A DNA stretch of 64,000 bases from Sphingomonas ginsenosidivorax. GTDB lineage: Bacteria; Pseudomonadota; Alphaproteobacteria; Sphingomonadales; Sphingomonadaceae. This document shows positions 26,722 through 33,730 of the stretch, piece after piece; positions within the stretch are counted from its first letter, which is position 1; the number at the start of each line of letters is the position of its first letter. Where the stretch lies: positions 1,987,001-2,051,000 of the forward strand of contig NZ_VOQR01000001.1 in the NCBI RefSeq assembly GCF_007995065.1, in the 5' to 3' direction. The notes beneath the pieces are model-generated. The model saw only the letters and a program-made list of their open reading frames with translations. It did not search any database and was not told where the DNA came from. Made by a program: the position numbers and the translations under genes.

Positions 26722-27810
26722 ATGCTTCGATCGGCCTTTGCAACGCACAGGGTACGGCGGATGGCTCTGTCGCTCGTTGCCGTCTCCGCCGCGATGGCGC
26801 TGACGGCGAGGGATATGCGCGCGCAAACCTCCCCGCCCTCCCCGCCCTCCCCGCCCTCCCCGATCTGCGGCACCGAAGGCGGTGCGCAGCTGCTGTGCGG
26901 CGTTTCGAAGCCGGAGGACCTGTTCCGCGTTGAGGGAACGGACTGGATCGTCACGACGTCGCTCGCCGGCGGCATCCATATCCTGAACACGCGGGACAAG
27001 CGGCCCGTCCCGCTCTACCCGGCGGCCAATGCGCGCGAGACGTTCGACAGGCGGACCTATGCGAGTTGCGCCGGGCCGCCGGACGCCGCGGCAAAGGCGC
27101 ATTTCTCGACGCTGGGGCTGCACATCCGGCCGCTCGGACGCGGCCTGCACCGGCTGTACGTCACGCGCTATCCGGGCCCCAGCGGCGTGGACGTGTTCGA
27201 TCTCGACGTCCGTGCGAAACCCCGCGCGACATGGATCGGATGCGTGCCGTCGCCGGGCACCGTCCTCGCCAACTCGATCGTCGGACTGCGCGATGGCGGG
27301 TTCATCGTCTCGAGCTTCTACGAGACCGGCGCGAATTCGCAGGCATCGCGGGCAAAGGCCCTCGACGGCGGCATCACCGGTGCACTGTGGTCCTGGCACC
27401 CGAAAACGGGCTGGGCGCAGATCCCCGGCACCGAGTCCGCCGGCCCGAACGGCATCGAGCTCTCGCCCGACGGACGCCATGCCTATGTCAATCAATGGGG
27501 CTCGCGCACCTTCATGCGCGTGACGCTGGGCGCGGTGCCGCCCCGCCGCGACATCGTGCCGATGGGATTCCGCCCCGACAATCTTCACTGGGCGCCCGAC
27601 GGGATGCTGCTCATCGCCGGGCATACCGATACCGCCGGCTATCTCGCGAAGATCGATCCCGTATCGCTCAAGGTGACGCCGTTACTGAGCCGGCCGGACA
27701 CGCCGCGATTCGTCCACGTCTCCGGCGCGATCCAGATCGGGTCGGACTATTGGGTAGGGTCGTCGCGGTCCGATCATTTGGCGATCTTTCCCGCTTTGGA
27801 CAAACGCTAG
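26722..27810 (+). CDS. Exported SMP-30/beta-propeller-like protein
   Basis: 362 residues from ATG 26722 with GGGGAGAAG upstream. The signal peptide (MALSLVAVSAAMALTA) is followed by a Pro-Pro-Ser repeat, TSPPSPPSPPSP, encoded by a nine-base tandem repeat. The rest has propeller-like strands and SMP-30/gluconolactonase-type signatures: GPNGIELSPDGRHAYVNQWG, RPDNLHWAPDGMLLIAGH and SSRSDHLAIF. Four or so Cys are present near the N-terminal half. Members hydrolyse lactones or bind ligands using a metal. It lies 62 bases downstream of the CMD-cupin gene and is probably cotranscribed from site D; together they would suit periplasmic lactone chemistry, which is inference. Confidence 0.75.
   Translation: MLRSAFATHRVRRMALSLVAVSAAMALTARDMRAQTSPPSPPSPPSPICGTEGGAQLLCGVSKPEDLFRVEGTDWIVTTSLAGGIHILNTRDKRPVPLYPAANARETFDRRTYASCAGPPDAAAKAHFSTLGLHIRPLGRGLHRLYVTRYPGPSGVDVFDLDVRAKPRATWIGCVPSPGTVLANSIVGLRDGGFIVSSFYETGANSQASRAKALDGGITGALWSWHPKTGWAQIPGTESAGPNGIELSPDGRHAYVNQWGSRTFMRVTLGAVPPRRDIVPMGFRPDNLHWAPDGMLLIAGHTDTAGYLAKIDPVSLKVTPLLSRPDTPRFVHVSGAIQIGSDYWVGSSRSDHLAIFPALDKR
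26831..26861 (+). repeat. Nine-base tandem repeat inside the SMP-30-like gene
   Basis: CCCCGCCCT is repeated three times and begun a fourth time, encoding the Pro-Pro-Ser linker. Nine-base units keep the frame, so copy number could vary between strains without breaking the gene. Confidence 0.8.
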
Positions 27811-27816
27811 CCGCGA

Positions 27817-27846
27817 GACGGGGGCGGCGATCCGCCCGCCCCCGTC
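27817..27846. terminator. Hairpin between convergent genes
   Basis: GACGGGGGCGG pairs with its complement ending in CCCCCGTC around a short loop. It lies between the SMP-30-like gene and the convergent CoA-transferase. There is no U-tract, so terminator function is likely but not certain. Confidence 0.5.
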
Positions 27847-27864
27847 GCCGTCCGAGGGCATTCG

Positions 27865-29148
27865 CTACAGGATCGTTTCCGCGGCCCGCCACTCGGCGAT
27901 CTCCTCGGCGGAATGGCCGAGCCAGGTGCCGAGGATCTCGTCGTTGGCCGCCCCCAGCGGCAGGCTCGGTTCGAGTTCGCGCCGTGCGACGCCCTCGAAG
28001 GTGAAGGGCGAGTGCGGCAGCACGACGCGGCCGAGGTCGGGATGCTCGACCCATTGCAGGCTGCCGCGGGCGTGCATGTTCCGGTCGACGATAACCTCGC
28101 CGAGATGGCGCACCGCGGAACACGGCACCTTCACAGCGAGCAGCCGGTCGGCGATCTCGTGGCGGCCGTGCTGGCGCGTCCATGCCTCCATCAGGGCGTC
28201 CACCGCCGCCATGTTGCGGACCCGATCGGTGCGCGTGCGGAACTGCGGATCGTCGGCGAGATCCGACCGCCCCATGACATCGAGGATCGAGCGGAAATGG
28301 CTGTCGCCGGGCGAGTTGATCACCACATAGCCATCGGTCGTCGGATAGACGTTGTAGGGCGAAACGCCGAGCCCGCCATGGCGATTGCCGGTCCGCGGCG
28401 GCGCCGCCGCGCCGCGCGCGTGCAACATGCCGAGGTTGGACGCGAGCGAGCAATAGGCGGCATCCTGCATCGATACTTCGAGCACGCGAGCGACGCCGGT
28501 GCGCTCGCGCTCGTACAGCGCCGTCATGATCGCCCCGTAGAGATGGATGCCGGCCAGAAAGTCGCACAGCGCCGCGCCCGACTTGACCGGAGGCTGGTCT
28601 GCGAACCCGGTCGAATCGATGATGCCGCACATCGCCTGCATCACCAGGTCCATCGCCGGATAGTCCTTGTAGGGGCCGTCCTTGCCGTACCCCGAACTCG
28701 ACGCATAGATCAGCCGCGGATTGACCGCGCGCAGCACCTCGGCGCCGACGCCGAGACGATCGAGCACGCCCGGTGCGAAATTCTCGACCAGAACGTCGGC
28801 ACGCGCGACCATCTCCTTCAGCAGCGTACGGCCCTGTTCGGACTTCAGGTTGAGCGTCACCGGCTTCTTGTTGGAATTGAGCATCGCGTAGGAGAAATCG
28901 GCGCCGCCCATATCGCCGCGGCTGCGCAACGTCTCGCCGTGCAGCGGCTCCACCTTGATCACGGTCGCGCCGCTCAGCGCCATCAGGAAGGTAGCGTAGG
29001 GACCGTTATAGACATGCGACAGATCGATCACCGTGATGCCCGACAGGGGGTAGCGGGCATCCCCCGCCGGCAGCGCGTCCTCGAGCCCGCTGTCGTCACC
29101 GCGCGCCGCGCCATCGTTCAACCGTTCAGCCATTCTGTCCTCGTCCAT
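27865..29148 (-). CDS. Class III CoA-transferase (CaiB/BaiF family)
   Basis: 427 residues. Family landmarks: GITVIDLSHVYNGPYATFLMALSGATVIKVE at the N-terminus, NSNKKPVTLNLKSEQG, LVENFAPGVLDRLG and the catalytic Asp in YPAMDLVMQA (Asp expected to form the acyl/CoA anhydride). Also present are GSGYGKDGPYK-like text (SSGYGKDGPYK) and the C-terminal HPDLGRVVLPHSPFTF. It moves CoA from a donor thioester to a carboxylic acid in the cytoplasm. Single gene with shared element E 170 bases upstream. Together with the AMP-ligase it gives the block two routes to CoA esters, suggesting two acids formed after ester cleavage. Confidence 0.92.
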   Translation of the reverse strand: MDEDRMAERLNDGAARGDDSGLEDALPAGDARYPLSGITVIDLSHVYNGPYATFLMALSGATVIKVEPLHGETLRSRGDMGGADFSYAMLNSNKKPVTLNLKSEQGRTLLKEMVARADVLVENFAPGVLDRLGVGAEVLRAVNPRLIYASSSGYGKDGPYKDYPAMDLVMQAMCGIIDSTGFADQPPVKSGAALCDFLAGIHLYGAIMTALYERERTGVARVLEVSMQDAAYCSLASNLGMLHARGAAAPPRTGNRHGGLGVSPYNVYPTTDGYVVINSPGDSHFRSILDVMGRSDLADDPQFRTRTDRVRNMAAVDALMEAWTRQHGRHEIADRLLAVKVPCSAVRHLGEVIVDRNMHARGSLQWVEHPDLGRVVLPHSPFTFEGVARRELEPSLPLGAANDEILGTWLGHSAEEIAEWRAAETIL

Positions 29149-29318
29149 GTCTCTGTTATGCCACGACGATTGCGACGCAAGCGCGTGTCCGATTACGATC
29201 GACTCCCGGTGCTCCGCGGCTTGGCGGCAGTGGCACCGGGTAGGGCCAGTTGACCCTCCCGCACCGACTGATCACGGCTCGATCCATCTGCCCTCCCCCG
29301 CCAGCCCCCGCATAAATA

Positions 29319-29352
29319 TTCGTATATGCGATATGCTGATCGTATATAGCAA
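29319..29352 (+). promoter_or_regulatory. Shared regulon element, site E (CoA-transferase)
   Basis: Boxes TTCGTATATGCGAT and ATCGTATATAGCAA with a six-base spacer, in the 261-base gap between the CoA-transferase start (29148) and the end of MaoC paralogue 2. It is 170 bases from the start codon, the longest distance of the nine; nothing else is visible in the gap. Confidence 0.72.
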
Positions 29353-29409
29353 CCGTATCGGATCGCGTTTCCTTGTCAAGCGAATGCGCCGCGAACGCGA
29401 CGCGCGCCG

Positions 29410-30582
29410 CTAAGCGGGACCACGGCGGGGGAGCGCGATGATCGCCGTGCCGGGCATCACATTCTGGCCGCGCTGGTTCTGCGCCCAGGTCGTCAGCCGC
29501 AGCACCGCGTCGCCCGCGGCATCGATCTCCTTGCCGTCGACCCGCGCGCCGAGCCGCACGACGTCGGAGAGATAGACGTGCGACCGATACTGGCCGGTAA
29601 TCCGCTTGAGCCTGCCTGTGTCGCCCATCCAGTTGGTGAGCGAGTGGATCTGCCAGCTGGTCCGCTGGATGCCGACGTCATAGGCGATCTGCGCGCCCTG
29701 CAGCCCCGCCGCATAATCGTTGTAGTGCACCGAATAGACCGGTTCCAGCGCGTGCGTCCGGGGATCGCGGAACGCCCATTTGGGATGCTTGTGATACCGG
29801 CGCAGCGATACCGAATGCGCCGCCACGCGGGGGATCGGCGCCGCGCCCCCGGCGATAAAGGCGATGAAGTCGGTCAGACCCAGCGGCCCCTTGGTGATCA
29901 CGTCGATCTCGTCGCCGATCGCGACGTCTTCCCAGTAACGCGGGGTCGCACCGCGCGGCGCTTCCTTCAGAACTTCCGCCTCGATTGCCGCGACCTCTTC
30001 GTCGGTCCAGGGATGCGGCACGGTGATCGTCCGCGTCTCGGCCCGCTTCTGCATCTCGCCGCGCTCGAAGCGCATGCGCGAGCAGATGAAATCGGCGACC
30101 AGCGCGCCGTCCTGGTTGGTGTATTGCTGCAGGATATAGTCCTTGATCCGCCTCCCACCAAACTGGCTCTGCTCGATCGGGCCGTCGAACCCCTGGAACT
30201 CGCAGCGGCAATCGATCCTGTCGCCGACGCCGATCGGAGCATGGAAATCGATCGTCGTCTCGCAATGGAACCCGCCCAGCCCCGGCCAGCCGACCTGGAT
30301 GCCGGCCAGGCAGGCGAAGATGAAGCTCGGCGGTGCGATCAGCCTGCCGTGCGGCGTCGCCTCGGCATAGTCCGTATCGGTCCACAGCGGATTGTCGTCG
30401 CCGATCCCTTCGCAGAACCGCAGGATCGCGGTCCGCGTTGCATATTCGTTGTTGATGCTCGCCGCCGTGCGCAGGTTGGTGCCGATCAGCGCCCGCATCG
30501 ACTCCAGCATGTCGTCGGTAAATTTACCGGTCGCCAGCTCGCGCGCGATGGGCGCGTCGGGTTCGGTCACGGGGTTTGTCAT
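29410..30582 (-). CDS. MaoC-family acyl-CoA hydratase with N-terminal FAS1-like domain (paralogue 2)
   Basis: 390 residues from ATG 30582; an upstream in-frame start would run through the operator and is rejected. It has the same two-hotdog layout as paralogue 1, with long identical stretches such as FCEGIGDDNPLW, ICSRMRFERGEMQKR, LGLTDFIAFIAGGAAPIPR and EPVYSVHYNDYAA. Differences cluster in the N-terminal half and near TSWQIHSLTNWMGD. It is transcribed alone from element F, divergent from the transporter. Two such paralogues under the same control could form a heteromer or act on successive CoA intermediates. Cytoplasmic enoyl-CoA hydratase or dehydratase. Confidence 0.85.
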   Translation of the reverse strand: MTNPVTEPDAPIARELATGKFTDDMLESMRALIGTNLRTAASINNEYATRTAILRFCEGIGDDNPLWTDTDYAEATPHGRLIAPPSFIFACLAGIQVGWPGLGGFHCETTIDFHAPIGVGDRIDCRCEFQGFDGPIEQSQFGGRRIKDYILQQYTNQDGALVADFICSRMRFERGEMQKRAETRTITVPHPWTDEEVAAIEAEVLKEAPRGATPRYWEDVAIGDEIDVITKGPLGLTDFIAFIAGGAAPIPRVAAHSVSLRRYHKHPKWAFRDPRTHALEPVYSVHYNDYAAGLQGAQIAYDVGIQRTSWQIHSLTNWMGDTGRLKRITGQYRSHVYLSDVVRLGARVDGKEIDAAGDAVLRLTTWAQNQRGQNVMPGTAIIALPRRGPA

Positions 30583-30637
30583 GATCGGGGTCTCTTCGCG
30601 TCTATGCCGGTCCCAGCAGATGTATCTGGCGATGCTG

Positions 30638-30671
30638 TGCGTATATACGTCTATCGTTTTCCATAAACGAA
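30638..30671 (-). promoter_or_regulatory. Shared regulon element, site F (divergent MaoC 2 / transporter)
   Basis: Minus strand: boxes TTCGTTTATGGAAA and GACGTATATACGCA with a six-base spacer. It lies almost exactly midway, 56 bases from the MaoC start (30582) and 57 bases from the transporter start (30728). Confidence 0.7.
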
Positions 30672-30727
30672 CTTGTGGCCCGGGAGCAGCTGTGTCAACC
30701 ATCCGGAAAACACAATGAGGATGGCGA

Positions 30728-32008
30728 ATGCCGGAAGCACCTACATGGAGAAGCGCGCGCTGGGCGGCCGCGGCGGTCTTGATGATCGTCTACACGCTGC
30801 ATTCGCTGGACCGCTACGTGTTCGGCGTGATCATCGAGCCGCTGCGCCACGAATTCCATTTCACCGACAGCCAGCTCGGCGCGATCGGCGGCACCGCGCA
30901 TGCGATCGGCTTCTGCGTCTGCGTGCTGCCCGTCGGCTGGCTGATGGACCGTACCAACCGCGTCAAGTTCCTGGCGACGATGCTTGGCATCTGGAGCGCC
31001 GTCTCCGGTCTCGGCGCGCTCGCGACCGGATACTGGTCGCTCTTCGCGATGCGTACGGTCGTCGGCGCCGCGGAATCGTCGACGGCCGCGGGCACCCAGT
31101 CGCTCGTTGCCAGCATCTTCCCGGCGAAGGAGCGCGCCAGCGCGATGGGCATCGTCCATTCCGGACTGGCGCTGGGCACCGGGCTCGCCTTCGTCATCGG
31201 CGGCTTCGTCGCGCAGCATTGGGGCTGGCGCGCGGTGTTCCTGGTGGTCGGGCTTCCCGGCGTCATTCTGGCGGCCCTGATGTGGCTGCGCTTCCCCGAG
31301 CCCCCGAAGAGCAATGAAAGCAGCGACGCCGGACAGGCCGTGCCGATGTGGCAGGTCGCGAAATTCTTCGTGCGCACCCGTGCCGTCTTCTTCAACACGA
31401 TCGGCCTCGCCATCGTCGCGATGAACATCGCGTCGATCTGGATCTGGATCACGCCGATCCTGGTGCGCGAACACGGTTTCAGCCTGTCCGCCGCGGGCCT
31501 GGTCGTCGGCATCGCCGCGGGCGTCCTGAAATTCGCGTCGACCGCGCTGTCCGGCTTCCTGGCGGACTGGATTGCCAAGGGACGGGTCGACCGGCTCTGG
31601 GTTGTGCCGTCCTGTGCGTTGACGCTGTCGGTGCCGGCCGCGTTCGGCATCGCGTTCGCGCCCTCGCCGGCGATCGCGGTCGTGCTGGTGTTCGTGCTCG
31701 GCCTGACGCTCGGCACGCATTATTCGGCGCCAAAGGCCGCCATCATGACCGCCACCCCGCCGCGGATGCGCGGCTCGGTCGCGGCGATGCAGGAACTCGT
31801 CGCCAATCTCGGCGGCGCGGCGATCGGTCCGTTGATCACCGGTATCATCTCGGACAAGCTGGGCGGCGCGAACTCCGTGAGCCTTGCGCTCGGCGCAACC
31901 GTCAGCCTGAACTTGGTCGCCGCGGCGAGCTTCTGGTTCGGGATCCGGGGCACCTCACGCAGCCCTGCCGTTGCCGACGCCTCGAGCGGAATGATCACCC
32001 CGCGCTGA
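30728..32008 (+). CDS. MFS transporter, spinster-like
   Basis: 426 residues with about 12 hydrophobic segments. The N-terminus has LHSLDRYVFGVIIEPLRHEF, the TM2-3 loop is GWLMDRTNRVKFLA (MFS motif A region), and TM5 has SGLALGTGLAFVIGGFVAQHWGWRAVF. The pattern fits spinster-type and aromatic-acid/organic-acid carriers of sphingomonads. It would import the product released in the periplasm or export a waste acid. ATG 30728 with GAGGAT six bases upstream; the ATG at 30721 is in another frame. It is probably cotranscribed with the Tat-exported hydrolase that starts 26 bases after its stop. Confidence 0.9.
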   Translation: MPEAPTWRSARWAAAAVLMIVYTLHSLDRYVFGVIIEPLRHEFHFTDSQLGAIGGTAHAIGFCVCVLPVGWLMDRTNRVKFLATMLGIWSAVSGLGALATGYWSLFAMRTVVGAAESSTAAGTQSLVASIFPAKERASAMGIVHSGLALGTGLAFVIGGFVAQHWGWRAVFLVVGLPGVILAALMWLRFPEPPKSNESSDAGQAVPMWQVAKFFVRTRAVFFNTIGLAIVAMNIASIWIWITPILVREHGFSLSAAGLVVGIAAGVLKFASTALSGFLADWIAKGRVDRLWVVPSCALTLSVPAAFGIAFAPSPAIAVVLVFVLGLTLGTHYSAPKAAIMTATPPRMRGSVAAMQELVANLGGAAIGPLITGIISDKLGGANSVSLALGATVSLNLVAAASFWFGIRGTSRSPAVADASSGMITPR

Positions 32009-32034
32009 TCGCGACGCTATTGAAGGAAGGCACG

Positions 32035-33135
32035 ATGTCCAATCCAACCGTTTCCAGGCGTTCGCTGCTGATCGGCACCGGGCTGTCCGCGGCAGCCACC
32101 GCGGTGCCCGATGCGTTCGCGGAAACGCCGGCGGCTGGCCGACCCGCGCCGCTCGTCATCCAGGAACAGGGCAGCTTCGCGGTCGGCGGCACGGTGGTGG
32201 CTCAGCCTGGAATCTTCGATCCCTACGGGCAAGGCGCCGACGGCCAGACGCTGCACGGCGACCACGCCTATGTCTTCTACCAGATTCCGGTACGGGCGAA
32301 AAAGCACCCGCTCGTGATGTGGCACGGCATCGGTCAATTCTCGAAGACATGGGAGACGACGCCCGACGGCCGCGAGGGATATCAGACGATCTTCCTGCGC
32401 CGCGGACACGGTGTCTACATCATCGACCAGCCGCGGCGCGGCAATGCCGGGCGCACCACCGTTGCGGCGCCCGTCCCGACCACGCCCGACGACCAGAAAT
32501 GGTTCAACATCTTCCGCGTGGGCCTATGGCCGGACTATTTCCCAGGCGTCCAGTTCGCGCGCGATCCCGAGACGCTGAACCAGTATTTTCGGCAGATGGC
32601 GCCCGATACCGGCCCCATCGATATCGAAGTGAACGCGACCGCGGTCGCCGCCCTGTTCGACAGGATCGGTCCGGGCGTGCTCGTCACGCATTCGCACAGC
32701 GGCGGCATGGGCTGGCAGGCGGCGGTGAAGGCACCGAACATCCGCGGCATCGTCGCCTACGAACCCGGCAGCAATTTCGTCTTTCCCGAAGGCGAGGTCC
32801 CGCCGCCGCAGACCGCCACGCCGGCCGCGATCACCGCGATCGGCACACCGCTGTCGAACTTCATGAAGCTCACCCGCGTGCCGATCCTCATCGTCTATGG
32901 CGACAACATTCCGGCCAAGCCGGTGGACAACCCCGGACAGGATGGATGGCGCGCACGGCTGGCGATGGCGCGGCTGTGGCGCGATGCGGTCAACCGGCGC
33001 GGGGGCGACGTCACCGTCGTCCACCTCCCCGAGATCGGCATCCGCGGCAACACGCATTTTCCCTTTTCGGACCTCAACAACGTGCAGATCGCGGATCACA
33101 TGTCCGCCTTCCTGCGCGCCAAACATCTCGATTAG
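32035..33135 (+). CDS. Tat-exported alpha/beta hydrolase
   Basis: 366 residues. Tat-like N-terminus VSRRSLLIGTGLSAAATAVP. Core motifs: PLVMWHGIGQFSKTWE (oxyanion), GVYIIDQPRRGNAGR, nucleophile elbow THSHSGGMGW (Ser between His and Gly), EPGSNFVFPEG, YGDNIPAKP (acid region) and a late His in GNTHFPFSDLNN. This resembles secreted esterase/lipase-like hydrolases of Pseudomonadota with unknown substrates. The ribosome binding site GAAGGAAGG precedes ATG 32035. Expressed with the MFS transporter under element F, which suggests hydrolysis in the periplasm followed by uptake of the product. Confidence 0.87.
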   Translation: MSNPTVSRRSLLIGTGLSAAATAVPDAFAETPAAGRPAPLVIQEQGSFAVGGTVVAQPGIFDPYGQGADGQTLHGDHAYVFYQIPVRAKKHPLVMWHGIGQFSKTWETTPDGREGYQTIFLRRGHGVYIIDQPRRGNAGRTTVAAPVPTTPDDQKWFNIFRVGLWPDYFPGVQFARDPETLNQYFRQMAPDTGPIDIEVNATAVAALFDRIGPGVLVTHSHSGGMGWQAAVKAPNIRGIVAYEPGSNFVFPEGEVPPPQTATPAAITAIGTPLSNFMKLTRVPILIVYGDNIPAKPVDNPGQDGWRARLAMARLWRDAVNRRGGDVTVVHLPEIGIRGNTHFPFSDLNNVQIADHMSAFLRAKHLD

Positions 33136-33158
33136 GCCTGCGACTACGGTCGCGGCCT
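33134..33158. terminator. Hairpin at convergent gene ends
   Basis: AGGCC(T)GCGAC and (G)GTCGCGGCCT form an inverted repeat spanning the two stop codons of the hydrolase and the SRPBCC gene. No U-tract; possible bidirectional termination. Confidence 0.35.
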
Positions 33159-33686
33159 GCCGCTCTCCACGATCGCCTTCATCCGCTGCAAGGCGGGCAT
33201 CAGCCGCGCGCGTCGCGCCGCGAATTCGACCTCGCGCTGCGCCGGCGGGACGACGGAATTGTCCCAGAAGAACGAATAGACGATCCGAGACTTGCCGGCA
33301 TCGGCGGCGCGGACTTCCAGCGTGTTGTGCTGCATCGTGTAGGGCACGCCGATACGCACGGGAAACGCATAGGTGTAGGACATCGGTGTGGTGGCCACGA
33401 TCGCTTCGATCGTCCCGCCGGCCAGCGTCCGCACCGCGCCGAGTTCGCCCTCCGTTCCGGAGGTGATCGTGCAATCGCGCGGCAGCCATTCCTCGAGATC
33501 GCAGAAGCGGCCGATCCGCGCCCACGTCTCGGCCGCGGGCCGGTCGACCACGATCTCCAGCCGTTGCGTCACATAGTTCGGCGCCGCGATCGCCAGCGGT
33601 GTGGTCGGCGGCGCGGATGGCGACAGCTGACCCCAGGCAACGGTGGCGGACAGAAGGCAGGACACGAAAAGGCTGGTGCGGATCAT
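33144..33686 (-). CDS. Exported SRPBCC/START-like lipid-fold protein
   Basis: 180 residues from ATG 33686 with GGAG five bases upstream. Signal peptide FVSCLLSATVAWGQ. The mature part has the polyketide-cyclase/SRPBCC pattern: TQRLEIVVDRPAAETWARIG, FCDLEEWLP, CTITSGTEGELGAVRTL, and SRIVYSFFWDN. SRPBCC proteins bind hydrophobic ligands in a deep cavity; some are cyclases or hydroxylase components, most are unknown. It is the last gene of the receptor 2 - GH3 - SRPBCC transcript, so a periplasmic ligand-binding role for the same compound is plausible but unproven. Confidence 0.8.
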   Translation of the reverse strand: MIRTSLFVSCLLSATVAWGQLSPSAPPTTPLAIAAPNYVTQRLEIVVDRPAAETWARIGRFCDLEEWLPRDCTITSGTEGELGAVRTLAGGTIEAIVATTPMSYTYAFPVRIGVPYTMQHNTLEVRAADAGKSRIVYSFFWDNSVVPPAQREVEFAARRARLMPALQRMKAIVESGRPRP

Positions 33687-33730
33687 GGCATGCTCCGTGC
33701 TGCGAACGGCGGGCGCGACGGACTTTGCCG

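Noticed and set aside
26831..26861. Short tandem repeat as a CRISPR array
   Set aside because: The nine-base units are contiguous, lack spacers and encode a Pro-Pro-Ser linker.
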